Below, piece after piece: positions 26,468-34,819 of a stretch of 64,000 bases of DNA (position 1 is its first letter; each line of letters opens with the position of its first letter). Made by a program: the position numbers and the translations under genes. This stretch comes from Salinimicrobium flavum (lineage in GTDB: Bacteria; Bacteroidota; Bacteroidia; Flavobacteriales; Flavobacteriaceae). The notes beneath the pieces were generated by a model. It worked only from the letters and a program-made list of their open reading frames with translations, made no database searches and was not told where the DNA came from. The stretch lies in NCBI RefSeq assembly GCF_042684505.1, contig NZ_JBHULT010000003.1, positions 42,590-106,589 on the forward strand. Direction: 5' to 3'.

Positions 26468-26542
26468 GGTGGTTGTAGCTCAGCTGGTTAGAGCGCTGGA
26501 TTGTGGTTCCAGAGGTCGCCGGTTCGAACCCGGTCTTCCACC
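26468..26542 (+). tRNA. tRNA-His (GTG)
   Basis: The cloverleaf is GTG in the anticodon loop TTGTGGT (26501-26507) with a CTGGA/TCCAG stem, a D stem GCTC/GAGC, and a T arm GCCGG-TTCGAAC-CCGGT. The extra 5' G (26468) opposite discriminator C (26542) is the His identity pair. CCA is not encoded. The acceptor stem has two T-T oppositions at positions 5-68 and 6-67. It has its own promoter and terminator. Confidence 0.95.
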
Positions 26543-26545
26543 CAG

Positions 26546-26580
26546 AAAGCTTCTCAGAAATGAGGAGCTTTTTTTGTTTT
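26546..26580 (+). terminator. Terminator of tRNA-His
   Basis: AAAGCTTCTCA and TGAGGAGCTTT form an 11-bp stem with one G-T pair and a GAAA loop, followed by TTTTGTTTT. It begins 4 bases after the tRNA. Confidence 0.85.
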
Positions 26581-26596
26581 TAATGGCTCCCCGGCA

Positions 26597-26762
26597 CGGA
26601 TCACAGATCCGCGTCATCCTGCAGGAAATAGATGGTGAGTTCAGGTTTTCCGACATGGATCACAGATCTGTGCCAGCGAAATGGATAGCCACGCCATCGA
26701 ATGAATGGCCACCGCCTTCAGGTGGTGGCCATTGTAGATCTGTAGCTCAGGGCTTTAGCCCT
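26597..26762. repeat. Cluster of short hairpins, REP-like, between tRNA-His and the M28 gene
   Basis: No gene is seen here. The stretch holds CGGATC-ACA-GATCCG (26597-26611), a related GGATCACAGATCTG at 26657-26670, a 10-bp GC-rich stem with TTCA loop (26707-26730, GGCCACC/GGTGGCC arms), and AGGGCT-TT-AGCCCT (26749-26762). Such clusters resemble dispersed intergenic repeats of Bacteroidota. Confidence 0.45.
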
Positions 26763-26767
26763 ACCCC

Positions 26768-26804
26768 ATAAAAAAACCTCCCGATAAATAATACCGGGAG
26801 GTTT
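26768..26804 (-). terminator. Terminator of the M28 peptidase gene
   Basis: AAACCTCCCG (26774-26783) pairs with CGGGAGGTTT (26795-26804); TTTTTTAT follows on the minus strand. Confidence 0.85.
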
Positions 26805-26828
26805 GGTGTGAATTAAAAGTTGATTTAA

Positions 26829-27860
26829 CTACTCAGAAGCAGTAGGGGTGAGGGTAGGTTTGTCAACAAAAGGACGCTCCTCCCTGTTAGCCACTTCCCA
26901 TGCAGTCAGGAATACCAGCTGTGCCCTTTTGGCCAGCAGATCGTATTCTATCTTATCTGCCGTGTCTGTAGGCTTGTGATAATCTTCGTGGACCCCGTTA
27001 AAATAAAAGATGATAGGAATATCATTTTTAGCAAAGTTATAGTGGTCGCTTCGGTAGTAAAAACGATTGGGATCATTCTCTTCATTGTAGGTATAGTCAA
27101 GCTCCAGGTTAAGGTGCCTGGCGTTAACTTCCTCACTTAAGTTATGAAGTTCTGTACTTAACTTATCGCTTCCAATAAGATAAACATAGTCTCCGGAATT
27201 CTCTTTTCCTTCCCCAATTCTACCTATCATGTCAATATTGAGGTTCGCAACCGTATTGGCCAGTGGGAAAACAGGATTATCTGTGTAGAACTTGGAACCT
27301 ACCAGGCCTTTTTCTTCCCCTGTTACATTCAGGAAGAGGATGGATCTCTTTGGAGAGAAACCCTCCTCCTGGGCTTTCTTGAAGGCTTCAGCGATCTCAA
27401 GGATGGCAACGGTACCAGAACCGTCATCATCAGCCCCGTTAAAAATATTTCCTTCTTCATCAATGCCCACGTGATCATAGTGAGACGAGATCACCAGGAT
27501 CTCTTCAGGCAGCTCGCTTCCCTGGATGAAAGCAAGTACATTTTCAGAATCTTTTACTTCTGCCCGGGTGAACACGCTGGAGGGAACCTCCTGGAAATAG
27601 TCATCCCCTCCCAAAGGAGACGGGATATCGAGTTTTTTATATTCGGTTTTCAGGTATTCTGCTGCCAGTTTTTGCCCCGGTTCCCCTGTATCTCTTCCTT
27701 CAAATTCATCACTGGCAAAGATGTATAAATGTTCTTTTAATTCTTCTGCCGTGATGGTTTTGGCGTAATCCATCACATTGGCTTCTTCAATACTCTTTGG
27801 CTGCTGGGCTTTACATCCCATAAGGCTTATGGCCAAAGAAAATAACAATACTTTTTTCAT
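26829..27860 (-). CDS. M28-family zinc peptidase lipoprotein
   Basis: A 343-residue lipoprotein (SLMGC, Cys16). The co-catalytic zinc site of M28 is present: SSHYDHVG (His/Asp), NGADDDGSG, LNVTGEEKGLVGS (catalytic Glu), NIDMIGR, and the C-terminal SDHYNFAKNDIP. M28 enzymes are aminopeptidases or carboxypeptidases acting on peptides; an envelope location is expected from the lipobox. It is a single-gene unit with a clear terminator. Confidence 0.9.
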   Translation of the reverse strand: MKKVLLFSLAISLMGCKAQQPKSIEEANVMDYAKTITAEELKEHLYIFASDEFEGRDTGEPGQKLAAEYLKTEYKKLDIPSPLGGDDYFQEVPSSVFTRAEVKDSENVLAFIQGSELPEEILVISSHYDHVGIDEEGNIFNGADDDGSGTVAILEIAEAFKKAQEEGFSPKRSILFLNVTGEEKGLVGSKFYTDNPVFPLANTVANLNIDMIGRIGEGKENSGDYVYLIGSDKLSTELHNLSEEVNARHLNLELDYTYNEENDPNRFYYRSDHYNFAKNDIPIIFYFNGVHEDYHKPTDTADKIEYDLLAKRAQLVFLTAWEVANREERPFVDKPTLTPTASE

Positions 27861-28025
27861 ATAATGATGTGCTTTTTTATAAGAACGGCAAGATAATGGT
27901 TTTTAATATAATGCAAGGTAACATCAGATACTATGAGTTATTTTTCTACCGATTTTAGCAAATACCTAACCTTTAAAATCGTATCTTGATTCATACATTC
28001 CAGCTGACTTTTAATACCTAACATT

Positions 28026-28445
28026 ATGAGAAAGAATGCTCCCGTTTCGGCTATCATGACCAGGAACATTATAAAATTGAGTCTTGCAGATGAACTTTCA
28101 ACCGCGGAAACCCTGTTCAAGAAAAACCACATTCGGCATCTTCCGGTGGTGGATAAAGGACATATAGTTGGAATGCTGAGCTATACAGATCTGCTGCGTA
28201 TATCCTTTGCCGATGCTCTTGATGAAGACGGGGAGGGGATCGAAACCACCGTTTATGATATGTTTTCCATTGAGCAGGTAATGACCAAGAAAGTGGTAAG
28301 TATTACTTCTCAAACCACGATTGAGGAAGTAGGACAGCTTTTTCTGGGTCACGATTTTCATGCTCTTCCCGTAGTTGATGATGATTCCCTTGTGGGAATA
28401 GTTACCACTACAGACCTTATACGATTTTTCCTGGAAGAGGAATAG
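28026..28445 (+). CDS. Tandem CBS-domain protein
   Basis: A 139-residue protein made of two CBS motifs (about 1-60 and 80-139), with KKNHIRHLPVVDKG and FHALPVVDDDSLVGIVT as strand-turn-helix cores. Stand-alone CBS pairs bind adenosyl ligands and act as energy or cation sensors. No partner gene overlaps; its target is unknown. Confidence 0.9.
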   Translation: MRKNAPVSAIMTRNIIKLSLADELSTAETLFKKNHIRHLPVVDKGHIVGMLSYTDLLRISFADALDEDGEGIETTVYDMFSIEQVMTKKVVSITSQTTIEEVGQLFLGHDFHALPVVDDDSLVGIVTTTDLIRFFLEEE

Positions 28446-28557
28446 CACCTCCAGGAATTGTATTTTATCTTCTGAAATTGAGCGCCCTAGTTCATTTTTA
28501 GAAAGGTTTAACGGTTTCGACTGTTACAGCTGCTCCTGTTTTTTTCTAACTTGTAGT

Positions 28558-28986
28558 ATGAAAAAGCTGTTTTTACCCTTACTGTTGTTCATAATTGCCT
28601 GCAATTTCCCGAAGGATCCTGAAGATTCCTATTCAGAAGCCAGGGAAGATAAACTGCTGGTCGGGGTGGTTGACAACCCTCCTTTTTGCGAGGTTTCCGG
28701 AGAAAATTTCTCGGGCTCAGAGGTAGAGTTGCTGCGGAAGTTTGCCGGGGAGAAAGACCTGGAGATAGAATTCCACAAAGGCTCTGAAACCGAATTGATA
28801 AAAAAGCTGGAGAAGTTTGAGCTACATCTGGTGGCCGGTGGATTCGAAAAGAAAACCGTCTGGAAGAAAAAAGCAGGAAGGACTACCCCGTACGACAATA
28901 AACATGTCTTCCTGATCCCAAAAGGTGAGAATGAGCTCCTGAAGCACCTTGAGTCCTTTATTTTTCAGCAAAAAAAGAAGTCATGA
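28558..28986 (+). CDS. Single-lobe solute-binding-like lipoprotein
   Basis: A 142-residue lipoprotein (FIIAC, Cys15). The core KLLVGVVDNPPFCEV, FSGSEVELLRKFAGE, and GGFEKKTVWKKKAGRTTPY is the first lobe of an SBP_bac_3 protein (family 3 amino-acid-binding proteins of about 220-250 residues). The second lobe is absent: the chain goes from the PY turn straight to a C-terminal helix. No frameshift is visible, so it appears to be a genuine short protein rather than a pseudogene. Its stop overlaps the start of the CDF-like gene by 4 bases (ATGA), so the two are coupled. No ABC permease is nearby. Ligand unknown. Confidence 0.7.
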   Translation: MKKLFLPLLLFIIACNFPKDPEDSYSEAREDKLLVGVVDNPPFCEVSGENFSGSEVELLRKFAGEKDLEIEFHKGSETELIKKLEKFELHLVAGGFEKKTVWKKKAGRTTPYDNKHVFLIPKGENELLKHLESFIFQQKKKS

Positions 28987-29930
28987 GATCAATTCACGAT
29001 TTTGAGCTGCCACCACGGCTTGGGAAGAAATTGAAAAAAGCTGTTAAGCTGGAGTGGATCACCGTTTTCTACCTCATCACGGTTACGATCATCATGTATC
29101 TTTCCCTGGGCTCATCACAGGCAATGAAGACGGCCTGGCTGGAAGACGTTCTAAGCCTTGTACCGTCTATCGCCTTTTTAATTTCAACAAGGATCAACAG
29201 CAAGGCCCCCAATAAAAAATTCCCGTATGGCTACCACCGGGTGTTTTCCATTTCATTTTTAACCGGAGCAGTAGCCTTGCTGGCCATGGGGCTTTTCCTG
29301 GTCTATGATTCCTCAATGGCTCTTATAAAGGCAGAACATCCAACCATAGGCTCTAAAATGTTCTTTGGTCATGAAGTATGGATGGGTTGGATAATGATCC
29401 TGGCCCTGCTTTACAGTGCTATCCCTTCCATGATCCTTGGCGCTAAAAAGATCCCTCTTGCAGAAAAACTGCACAACAAGGTATTATATACAGATGCCAC
29501 GGCGCAGAAAGCAGATTACATGACCGCTCTCGCAGCGATTATCGGAATTCTTCTGGTGGGCGCGGGAATATGGTGGGCAGATGCTGCAGCCGCTATTTTC
29601 ATTTCTGTATCTGTTTTAAAGGATGGTTTTCAGCATGTAAAGACGGCTTCGATGGACCTGATGGACTCCTATCCACAGCGGCTCAAAACCCGGGATGAAG
29701 ATGAGATCATCGAGAAAGTAAAAGAAGTGGTGCAGGCCTGGCCCTGGGTGGCAGATGCGAAGGTAAGGTTCAGGGAAGCGGGGCAAGTGTATTTTGGGCA
29801 AATTGCCGTGGTGCCAAAAGGAGAGGTGAATTTAAATGAGATCTCGCAGGGTTATGAGGATTTGCGCAATTTGCACTGGAAGCTCCATGATTTTACCATT
29901 GATCCGGTGAAGGAGCTGCCGCCGTGGTAA
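28983..29930 (+). CDS. Cation diffusion facilitator-like transporter with a degraded metal site
   Basis: A 315-residue protein with about six helices and a soluble C-terminal domain, as in CDF Zn/Fe/Mn exporters, and the family loop KFPYGYHRV. The usual metal ligands are changed: helix 2 has Asp55 but Leu59 four residues on (canonical DxxxD or HxxxD), and helix 5 reads DATAQKAD, where Asp178 remains but the canonical His is Ala174. It is translated with the single-lobe lipoprotein upstream. It is either a divergent exporter with other specificity or a non-transporting relative. The CDF family assignment itself is fairly safe. Confidence 0.8.
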   Translation: MRSIHDFELPPRLGKKLKKAVKLEWITVFYLITVTIIMYLSLGSSQAMKTAWLEDVLSLVPSIAFLISTRINSKAPNKKFPYGYHRVFSISFLTGAVALLAMGLFLVYDSSMALIKAEHPTIGSKMFFGHEVWMGWIMILALLYSAIPSMILGAKKIPLAEKLHNKVLYTDATAQKADYMTALAAIIGILLVGAGIWWADAAAAIFISVSVLKDGFQHVKTASMDLMDSYPQRLKTRDEDEIIEKVKEVVQAWPWVADAKVRFREAGQVYFGQIAVVPKGEVNLNEISQGYEDLRNLHWKLHDFTIDPVKELPPW

Positions 29931-29939
29931 AATAAAGAA

Positions 29940-29974
29940 GTGAGAAGAGTGTAGTAGGGGAAAACTCTTCTCAC
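29940..29974 (+). terminator. Hairpin after the CDF-like gene
   Basis: GTGAGAAGAGT and ACTCTTCTCAC form a perfect 11-bp stem starting 10 bases after the stop. No T-run follows, so termination strength is unclear. Confidence 0.45.
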
Positions 29975-30175
29975 TATGAGCCTCAATCGGCAAATTTCGT
30001 CATACAAGGTAAACGTATTTATATCTTCTACCCTACCTGCAGAGCAGGTTTTAACCAGTTTTTAACATATTGAGGGGCGTATTTTTTGATTTTGAAAAAG
30101 AAGTGTGCCTTTTGGAAAATGAAAAAAACCGCTAATATTCCCTTTGCTTGTTTTCCATTGTGGAGATAGGAGTTA

Positions 30176-30183
30176 TACATTTG
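30176..30183 (+). promoter_or_regulatory. Candidate -7 element of the LytTR regulator gene
   Basis: TACATTTG matches TAnnTTTG, 22 bases before the ATG at 30206. No good -33 TTTG is found at 17-21 bases. Confidence 0.4.
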
Positions 30184-30205
30184 TCATTTAATTGTAGTTT
30201 TAAGC

Positions 30206-30958
30206 ATGATAAAAGCAATAATTATTGACGATGAAATAAATGCTCAAAATTTATTGGAGAAAACTCTGGATAAGTGTTTCCCTAATAAATTTAATGTCGT
30301 AGAAAAATGCAATTCTGTAGATTTGGGGGTGGTCTCTATCAAGAAACACGAACCCGACCTGGTTTTTTTAGACATTCAAATGCCTGAGAAGAATGGTTTT
30401 GAATTGTTTAAATATTTTGAGGTTATCAAATTTGAAGTCATATTTACCACTGCCTACAATCAATTTGCCATTAAAGCCATTAAACGCAGTGCGCTGGATT
30501 ATTTATTAAAACCAATAAATAATCAGGATTTATCTGACGCTGTAAAAAAATTTGAGAATAAAACCAAAGGGAGTTTCGCCCAGAAAAAATTAACCCTACT
30601 GCTTGAAAACCTTAATGTTAATAATCAACACGTAAGTAAAATTGCTTTTCCGACGGTTGAAGGTTTTGAACTCATCCATTCCAATCAAATTCTGTATTGC
30701 AAGGCTGAAAGTAATTATTGTTGTATAAAAAAGATTGACGGCCAAACCAATATGGCCACCAAAACTTTAAAATATGTGGAAGAAATACTTCCAGACAATT
30801 CCTTTAAAAGAATTCATAAAAGCTACGTCATTAATTTAAATTATGTGGTCAGGTACAATAAGATCAATAAAGAAGTTGAATTAACCAATGGAGAGAAACT
30901 TCCTGTTTCTTTTCGAAAAGAAGAAGAGTTTATCAATGTAATTCTAACAAGCCATTAA
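30206..30958 (+). CDS. LytTR-family response regulator
   Basis: A 250-residue protein. The receiver has the acidic pocket IIIDDE (Asp8, Asp9), the phosphoacceptor Asp56 in LVFLDIQMP, the switch Thr in FTTAY and Lys in LLKPI. A LytTR DNA-binding domain (about 150-248) contains KAESNYCCI and FKRIHKSYVINL. It is paired with the propeller kinase downstream, and its stop codon overlaps the kinase start. Regulated genes are unknown. A likely autophosphorylating partner is the PF06580-type kinase encoded next. Confidence 0.92.
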   Translation: MIKAIIIDDEINAQNLLEKTLDKCFPNKFNVVEKCNSVDLGVVSIKKHEPDLVFLDIQMPEKNGFELFKYFEVIKFEVIFTTAYNQFAIKAIKRSALDYLLKPINNQDLSDAVKKFENKTKGSFAQKKLTLLLENLNVNNQHVSKIAFPTVEGFELIHSNQILYCKAESNYCCIKKIDGQTNMATKTLKYVEEILPDNSFKRIHKSYVINLNYVVRYNKINKEVELTNGEKLPVSFRKEEEFINVILTSH

Positions 30959-33929
30959 ACTTTCCCTCTTCGTTTTTTTATGCTTCAATTTAGCATTTTC
31001 CCAAAATTATCCCGGTAAAAATTATACTGCAGCTAGCGAGTTGCCCAATAATGCCGTTAGATCATTACTGGTTGACAGTAACAATATTCTATGGATTGGT
31101 ACTGAGAATGGCGTGGTTAAAAAGGAAAATGATGAATTTAAATACTTTTTTGAAGAGGATGGATTAGCATTAAACAGCTGTTGGGCTATTGCGGAAGATA
31201 AAAATAAAAATATATGGTTCGGTAGTTACGGCGAAGGTGTTAGTATTTATGATGGGTTTAAGTTTAAGGTGATTTCAGAAAAAGATGGATTGGTTCATAA
31301 CGAAATAACCAAGCTGTTTACTTCCGGAGACTATATGTATGTGGGAACCAGTGACGGAGTTTCTATAATTGACATAAATGACCTTCAAATACAGTGTTTA
31401 TATACTCCTCCTGGCGACGGACTTTTTCGGGTACAAGGGTTTTTTAAATACGGTAAGAATGTCTATGTGGTTGCCTACAACTACGGTGTTTCCGGGGTTT
31501 ACAAGATTACTCAGCAGGAGGGCCAACCAGGCCTGGTCAGAATGAACAACAAGAAATTCATCTATTCGGTGTATGTAGACAATGACAGCATTTACAGTAG
31601 TAGCAAAGGTTACATCACAAAGAGTAAGCTCGGTAATTATTTAAGTAAAGAAGATTCTATTCCATCAGATAAGTTTGGGCATACTATTATCTGGGACTAC
31701 CTAAAGACCAATGACCAAAGGATCTTTGCTGCAGCCTGGGGCATATTCGAAAATACGGGAGGAATTTATGAAGTAGTAAATGGCCAGTTGATTTCCAGGG
31801 CATCAGATTTTAATGTTCCAAGCAAAGAGGTTATTGATTTAGCCTACGATCATAAGTTTGAAAAATTATATGTAGGAACCAAAGATGCCGGATTATTTGA
31901 AATCGCTTTAAATCCTCAAATCAAATTCCATGAGACTAGAGGAAAAAATATCATTGGATTCGCAAAAACTAAAAGCACTTCCGCAGTATTATACAACGAC
32001 TGCATTATCCTAAAAGGAGCTGATCACGAAGAAAAAATTTCTTTGCTCCAGCTCAAAAAATGGCAGGAAAATTATGTTTTAAACACCCATTTGCCGCTTC
32101 CGGAACATAAGGACGATTTTTACGAACTGGATTATTCTACAAAGGCTAAGGATATCATTTTTTATGACATAAAAGTATCCGGAGATATATATTGGGTAAA
32201 CACCAACATCGGACTTTTTGCCATAAAAGCTTCCGGGGAATTGTATCGTTATTTACCCTTGCATTCCGAAGAGATCAATTTTACGCAGAACGGGGATCTT
32301 ATAGAAACAAATCCTTATGGAGGTGTTAGAATGTATAGCGATCTGGACGCCTTCCATTATGCCTATTTTGAACAGGAAGATCCTCAAACCCCCACCATGG
32401 TGGTAAATAGTTTACAAAAGGGAACAAAAACCTATTTTCTATCGATTTTTTCCGGTCTATATGTATGGGAAAACGATGGGTTTAAGTCCTATTTAAAAAA
32501 TGGAATCTGGAAAGAAAAGAAATTAAAACACATTACGGCTTTAGGGAAGGATATTGCACTCTCAAATGAGTTTGGTGATGTGTTTATTGTAAACGATGAA
32601 GCATCATTTAAAGTTTTAAAGAAAATACCACGGGCAAAAATTCAGGGGAATTCCATTTCTTTTTTGAGGCAATACCAGGGAACCTTAATAATTGGAACAG
32701 AAAAAGGATTAACGCTTTATAAAAACGAGCGTACCATATTTTTAGATAAGGAGCAGGGGTTGGAACAACCTTTACTGAGTGCAAGAATAGATCATAACAA
32801 CTTGTCCATTGGAAGCAATAACGGGTATTATAAAATAGATCTTGATGCGGTTAGCGAGAAAAAGGCCCTGGTATATCAAATAAATCTGAAAGAAATTTTT
32901 ATCAATAATCGAAAGTCTTCTCCGGGACCTGTCAGCAATAAGATGGACCTAAACCTGGCACATAACGAAAATACCATCTTGCTTAATTTCAGCACAAATG
33001 CGCATCCTTATCCCCACAAATTAAAATATCAATACAGGTTAAATGATAATGAGAACTGGAGTCCTTCTTCCTCCAAACCGGAAATATTCCTGACTTCTTT
33101 ACCCACAAAAGATTACGAAGTAGCCGTGAAAGTTTCAGATGAAAGTACCGGATTAAGTTATACCCAGCCCCTGCTAAATTTAGCAATACTTCCGCCTTTT
33201 TGGAAAACCTGGTGGTTTGCATTGTTGATAATGAGCACCATCTTAATCATGGTTTATAGTATATATAAATTTCAATTAAAGCAAACCCGACAATTTGAAG
33301 AACAAAAAGGACTGATTCAAAAACGTTTTGAAGAAACTAAAATGGAAGCTCTCCTGGCGCAAATGAATCCGCATTTTATTTTTAATGCCATGAATTCCAT
33401 TCAATACTATATTATGGAAAGTGATATAGACAACGCTACTAAATTTTTAGGTGATTTTGCCAAATTAATCAGGTTAAACCTGGATCACTGTACCAAACCG
33501 ACTATTTTATTGGTTGAAGAAATTGAATATCTGCAATCATATATTCGGGTTGAGAATACGCGGTTCAATAATTCAGTTAAGGTGAAAATTGACATAGACC
33601 CCGTAATTGATGTATATGAAATTGAAATTCCTACGATGTTATTACAGACCTTTGTGGAAAATGTATTCGTTCACGCTTTCCCACCAGGTGTCACCAATCC
33701 GACTTTAAAAGTTTCTTTTAAGTTGCTATCAGAAAATATTCTACAATGCAAAATTGAAGACAATGGAATTGGATTTTCGAACAACTCAACCAGCAAATTG
33801 CATAAATCCAAAGGGGTTACCCTGGTAAAAGAGCGGTTAGCATTGCTTGGTTATAATGTTGAAAAAGCGATAGAAATAATTTCTGGAAAAAATAAAGGTA
33901 CTTCCGTGCTACTTAAACTAAAGGTTTAA
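30954..33929 (+). CDS. Propeller-type LytS-like sensor histidine kinase, probable ATT start
   Basis: The open frame runs from 30948. From ATT at 30954 it encodes KLSLFVFLCFNLAFSQ, an obvious signal peptide, followed by beta-propeller repeats (LLVDSNNILWIGTENGV at the first), a Y_Y_Y-type domain (about 655-730), one membrane helix near WWFALLIMSTILIMVYSIY, and a His_kinase domain with MNPHFIFNAMNSI and EDNGIGF. No ATG, GTG or TTG precedes the signal peptide; the first TTG (31041) would delete it. The ATT overlaps the regulator stop (ATTAA). With this start the protein is 991 residues. It would sense a periplasmic ligand and signal to the LytTR regulator. Confidence 0.85.
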   Translation: MKLSLFVFLCFNLAFSQNYPGKNYTAASELPNNAVRSLLVDSNNILWIGTENGVVKKENDEFKYFFEEDGLALNSCWAIAEDKNKNIWFGSYGEGVSIYDGFKFKVISEKDGLVHNEITKLFTSGDYMYVGTSDGVSIIDINDLQIQCLYTPPGDGLFRVQGFFKYGKNVYVVAYNYGVSGVYKITQQEGQPGLVRMNNKKFIYSVYVDNDSIYSSSKGYITKSKLGNYLSKEDSIPSDKFGHTIIWDYLKTNDQRIFAAAWGIFENTGGIYEVVNGQLISRASDFNVPSKEVIDLAYDHKFEKLYVGTKDAGLFEIALNPQIKFHETRGKNIIGFAKTKSTSAVLYNDCIILKGADHEEKISLLQLKKWQENYVLNTHLPLPEHKDDFYELDYSTKAKDIIFYDIKVSGDIYWVNTNIGLFAIKASGELYRYLPLHSEEINFTQNGDLIETNPYGGVRMYSDLDAFHYAYFEQEDPQTPTMVVNSLQKGTKTYFLSIFSGLYVWENDGFKSYLKNGIWKEKKLKHITALGKDIALSNEFGDVFIVNDEASFKVLKKIPRAKIQGNSISFLRQYQGTLIIGTEKGLTLYKNERTIFLDKEQGLEQPLLSARIDHNNLSIGSNNGYYKIDLDAVSEKKALVYQINLKEIFINNRKSSPGPVSNKMDLNLAHNENTILLNFSTNAHPYPHKLKYQYRLNDNENWSPSSSKPEIFLTSLPTKDYEVAVKVSDESTGLSYTQPLLNLAILPPFWKTWWFALLIMSTILIMVYSIYKFQLKQTRQFEEQKGLIQKRFEETKMEALLAQMNPHFIFNAMNSIQYYIMESDIDNATKFLGDFAKLIRLNLDHCTKPTILLVEEIEYLQSYIRVENTRFNNSVKVKIDIDPVIDVYEIEIPTMLLQTFVENVFVHAFPPGVTNPTLKVSFKLLSENILQCKIEDNGIGFSNNSTSKLHKSKGVTLVKERLALLGYNVEKAIEIISGKNKGTSVLLKLKV

Positions 33930-34270
33930 CGATTACTTCTCAAATCCACACGTTTACTAAACGATCCTTCTTCGGTTTAACATAAAATTTAGATTTACAG
34001 AAAATTAGAGAAAGTGGCGGCTACATCCTTATAGGAATTGCCCGTAAAACATACTTATAAAGTAGGGGTTATAATTTGTGCCTGGGCAATGGTAGCAGTC
34101 ACTTCTCTAACTTTTAATAACCACAAGCTTCTGGTAGTGTTTTTTTTGCTTAACGCTGGTACTTCCTTTAAGCTGTAGCAGCGCACTACTTATAGGTGGC
34201 AAAATTAATCGTCGGAATAATCTGAAAAAGATACTAAACCGAAGTAAGAAATAATGTAAAATAATTAAAG
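33930..34270. other. Intergenic region after the kinase gene
   Basis: 341 bases, AT-rich. No ORF with a recognisable product, no clear terminator and no repeat were found. A TTTTTTTTGC run at 34140-34149 is not preceded by a stem. Confidence 0.4.
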
Positions 34271-34519
34271 ATGGATACAAACACTATTGAACAAGAAAAA
34301 AAACAGGCAAGAGATGAAGCTTACAAGGATGTAAAAATGTACATCGCCAATGATTGGAATTTGAAAGAAGAAACTCCAGGGTATTTTCTTTTAACCAGAA
34401 ATAACGGCTCTACCTCCGGACATCTCTTAGTGGCTTTTTTCACTTTATGGTGGACTTTCGGAGTTGGGAATTTAATTTATTATTTTGCTAAAAATGAGAA
34501 AAAGAAAATATTGAAGTAA
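34271..34519 (+). CDS. Small membrane-associated protein
   Basis: An 82-residue protein with a charged N-terminal half and one hydrophobic C-terminal segment, LLVAFFTLWWTFGVGNLIYY, then a Lys-rich tail. Small proteins of this kind (a folded N-terminal part, a W-rich segment, GNLIYYFAKNEKKK ending) are common in bacteria and phages, but I recognise no function. It is between the two-component pair and the tRNA-Ser repeat region. Confidence 0.6.
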   Translation: MDTNTIEQEKKQARDEAYKDVKMYIANDWNLKEETPGYFLLTRNNGSTSGHLLVAFFTLWWTFGVGNLIYYFAKNEKKKILK

Positions 34520-34539
34520 CCTAAATCTAACTATCTTAA

Positions 34540-34623
34540 GAAGCGAAAATTTTTACTACTCTAATATTTGTATTTGCCTTAATTATTTCTTGCGGAGAGA
34601 GTGAAAAAATAAACAGAATTTAA
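34540..34623 (+). pseudogene. Remnant of a lipoprotein signal peptide
   Basis: One frame reads AKIFTTLIFVFALIISCGES and stops after 27 codons at 34621-34623. The lipobox LIISCG is typical of a Bacteroidota lipoprotein N-terminus, but no ATG, GTG or TTG precedes it and no mature domain follows. It looks like a decayed gene start. It lies next to the tandem tRNA-Ser repeat. Confidence 0.4.
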
Positions 34624-34650
34624 AAAGATACTGCAAAAATCCTCTTTACA

Positions 34651-34787
34651 AGAAAAACCACGCCCTGCTGCCGCAGGGCTTTTTTTTGCTTCTTCATTCA
34701 CTTAGAAAAGCGAGCTTTTCACGTTTCTGAAAAAGCAAAAAACCCGCAACTTTCGTTGCGGGTTTTCCTTTGCGAGAAAGAGGGATT
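34651..34787. repeat. 137 bp direct repeat, copy 1, with partial tRNA-Ser 3' end
   Basis: The unit begins AGAAAAACCACGCCCTGC and ends TTTGCGAGAAAGAGGGATT, where the last part equals the 3' end of tRNA-Ser. Beyond 34787 the sequence differs from the tRNA. It differs from copy 2 by a stem base change and single-base indels. It holds a perfect terminator stem GCCCTGC-TGCC-GCAGGGC and a second hairpin AACCCGCAAC/GTTGCGGGTT. Confidence 0.85.
34661..34687 (+). terminator. Terminator-like hairpin in repeat copy 1
   Basis: GCCCTGC (34662-34668) and GCAGGGC (34673-34679) with a TGCC loop and a run of eight Ts. In copy 2 one stem base is changed (GCATGGC), so that hairpin is weaker. Confidence 0.7.
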
Positions 34788-34819
34788 AACTGCGTTGATC
34801 CCAGGGGGGAACCTGGCAA

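Noticed and set aside
26451..26771. 106-residue forward ORF over tRNA-His and the repeat cluster
   Set aside because: It reads through tRNA-His, its terminator and REP-like hairpins, and the translation has no family-like features.
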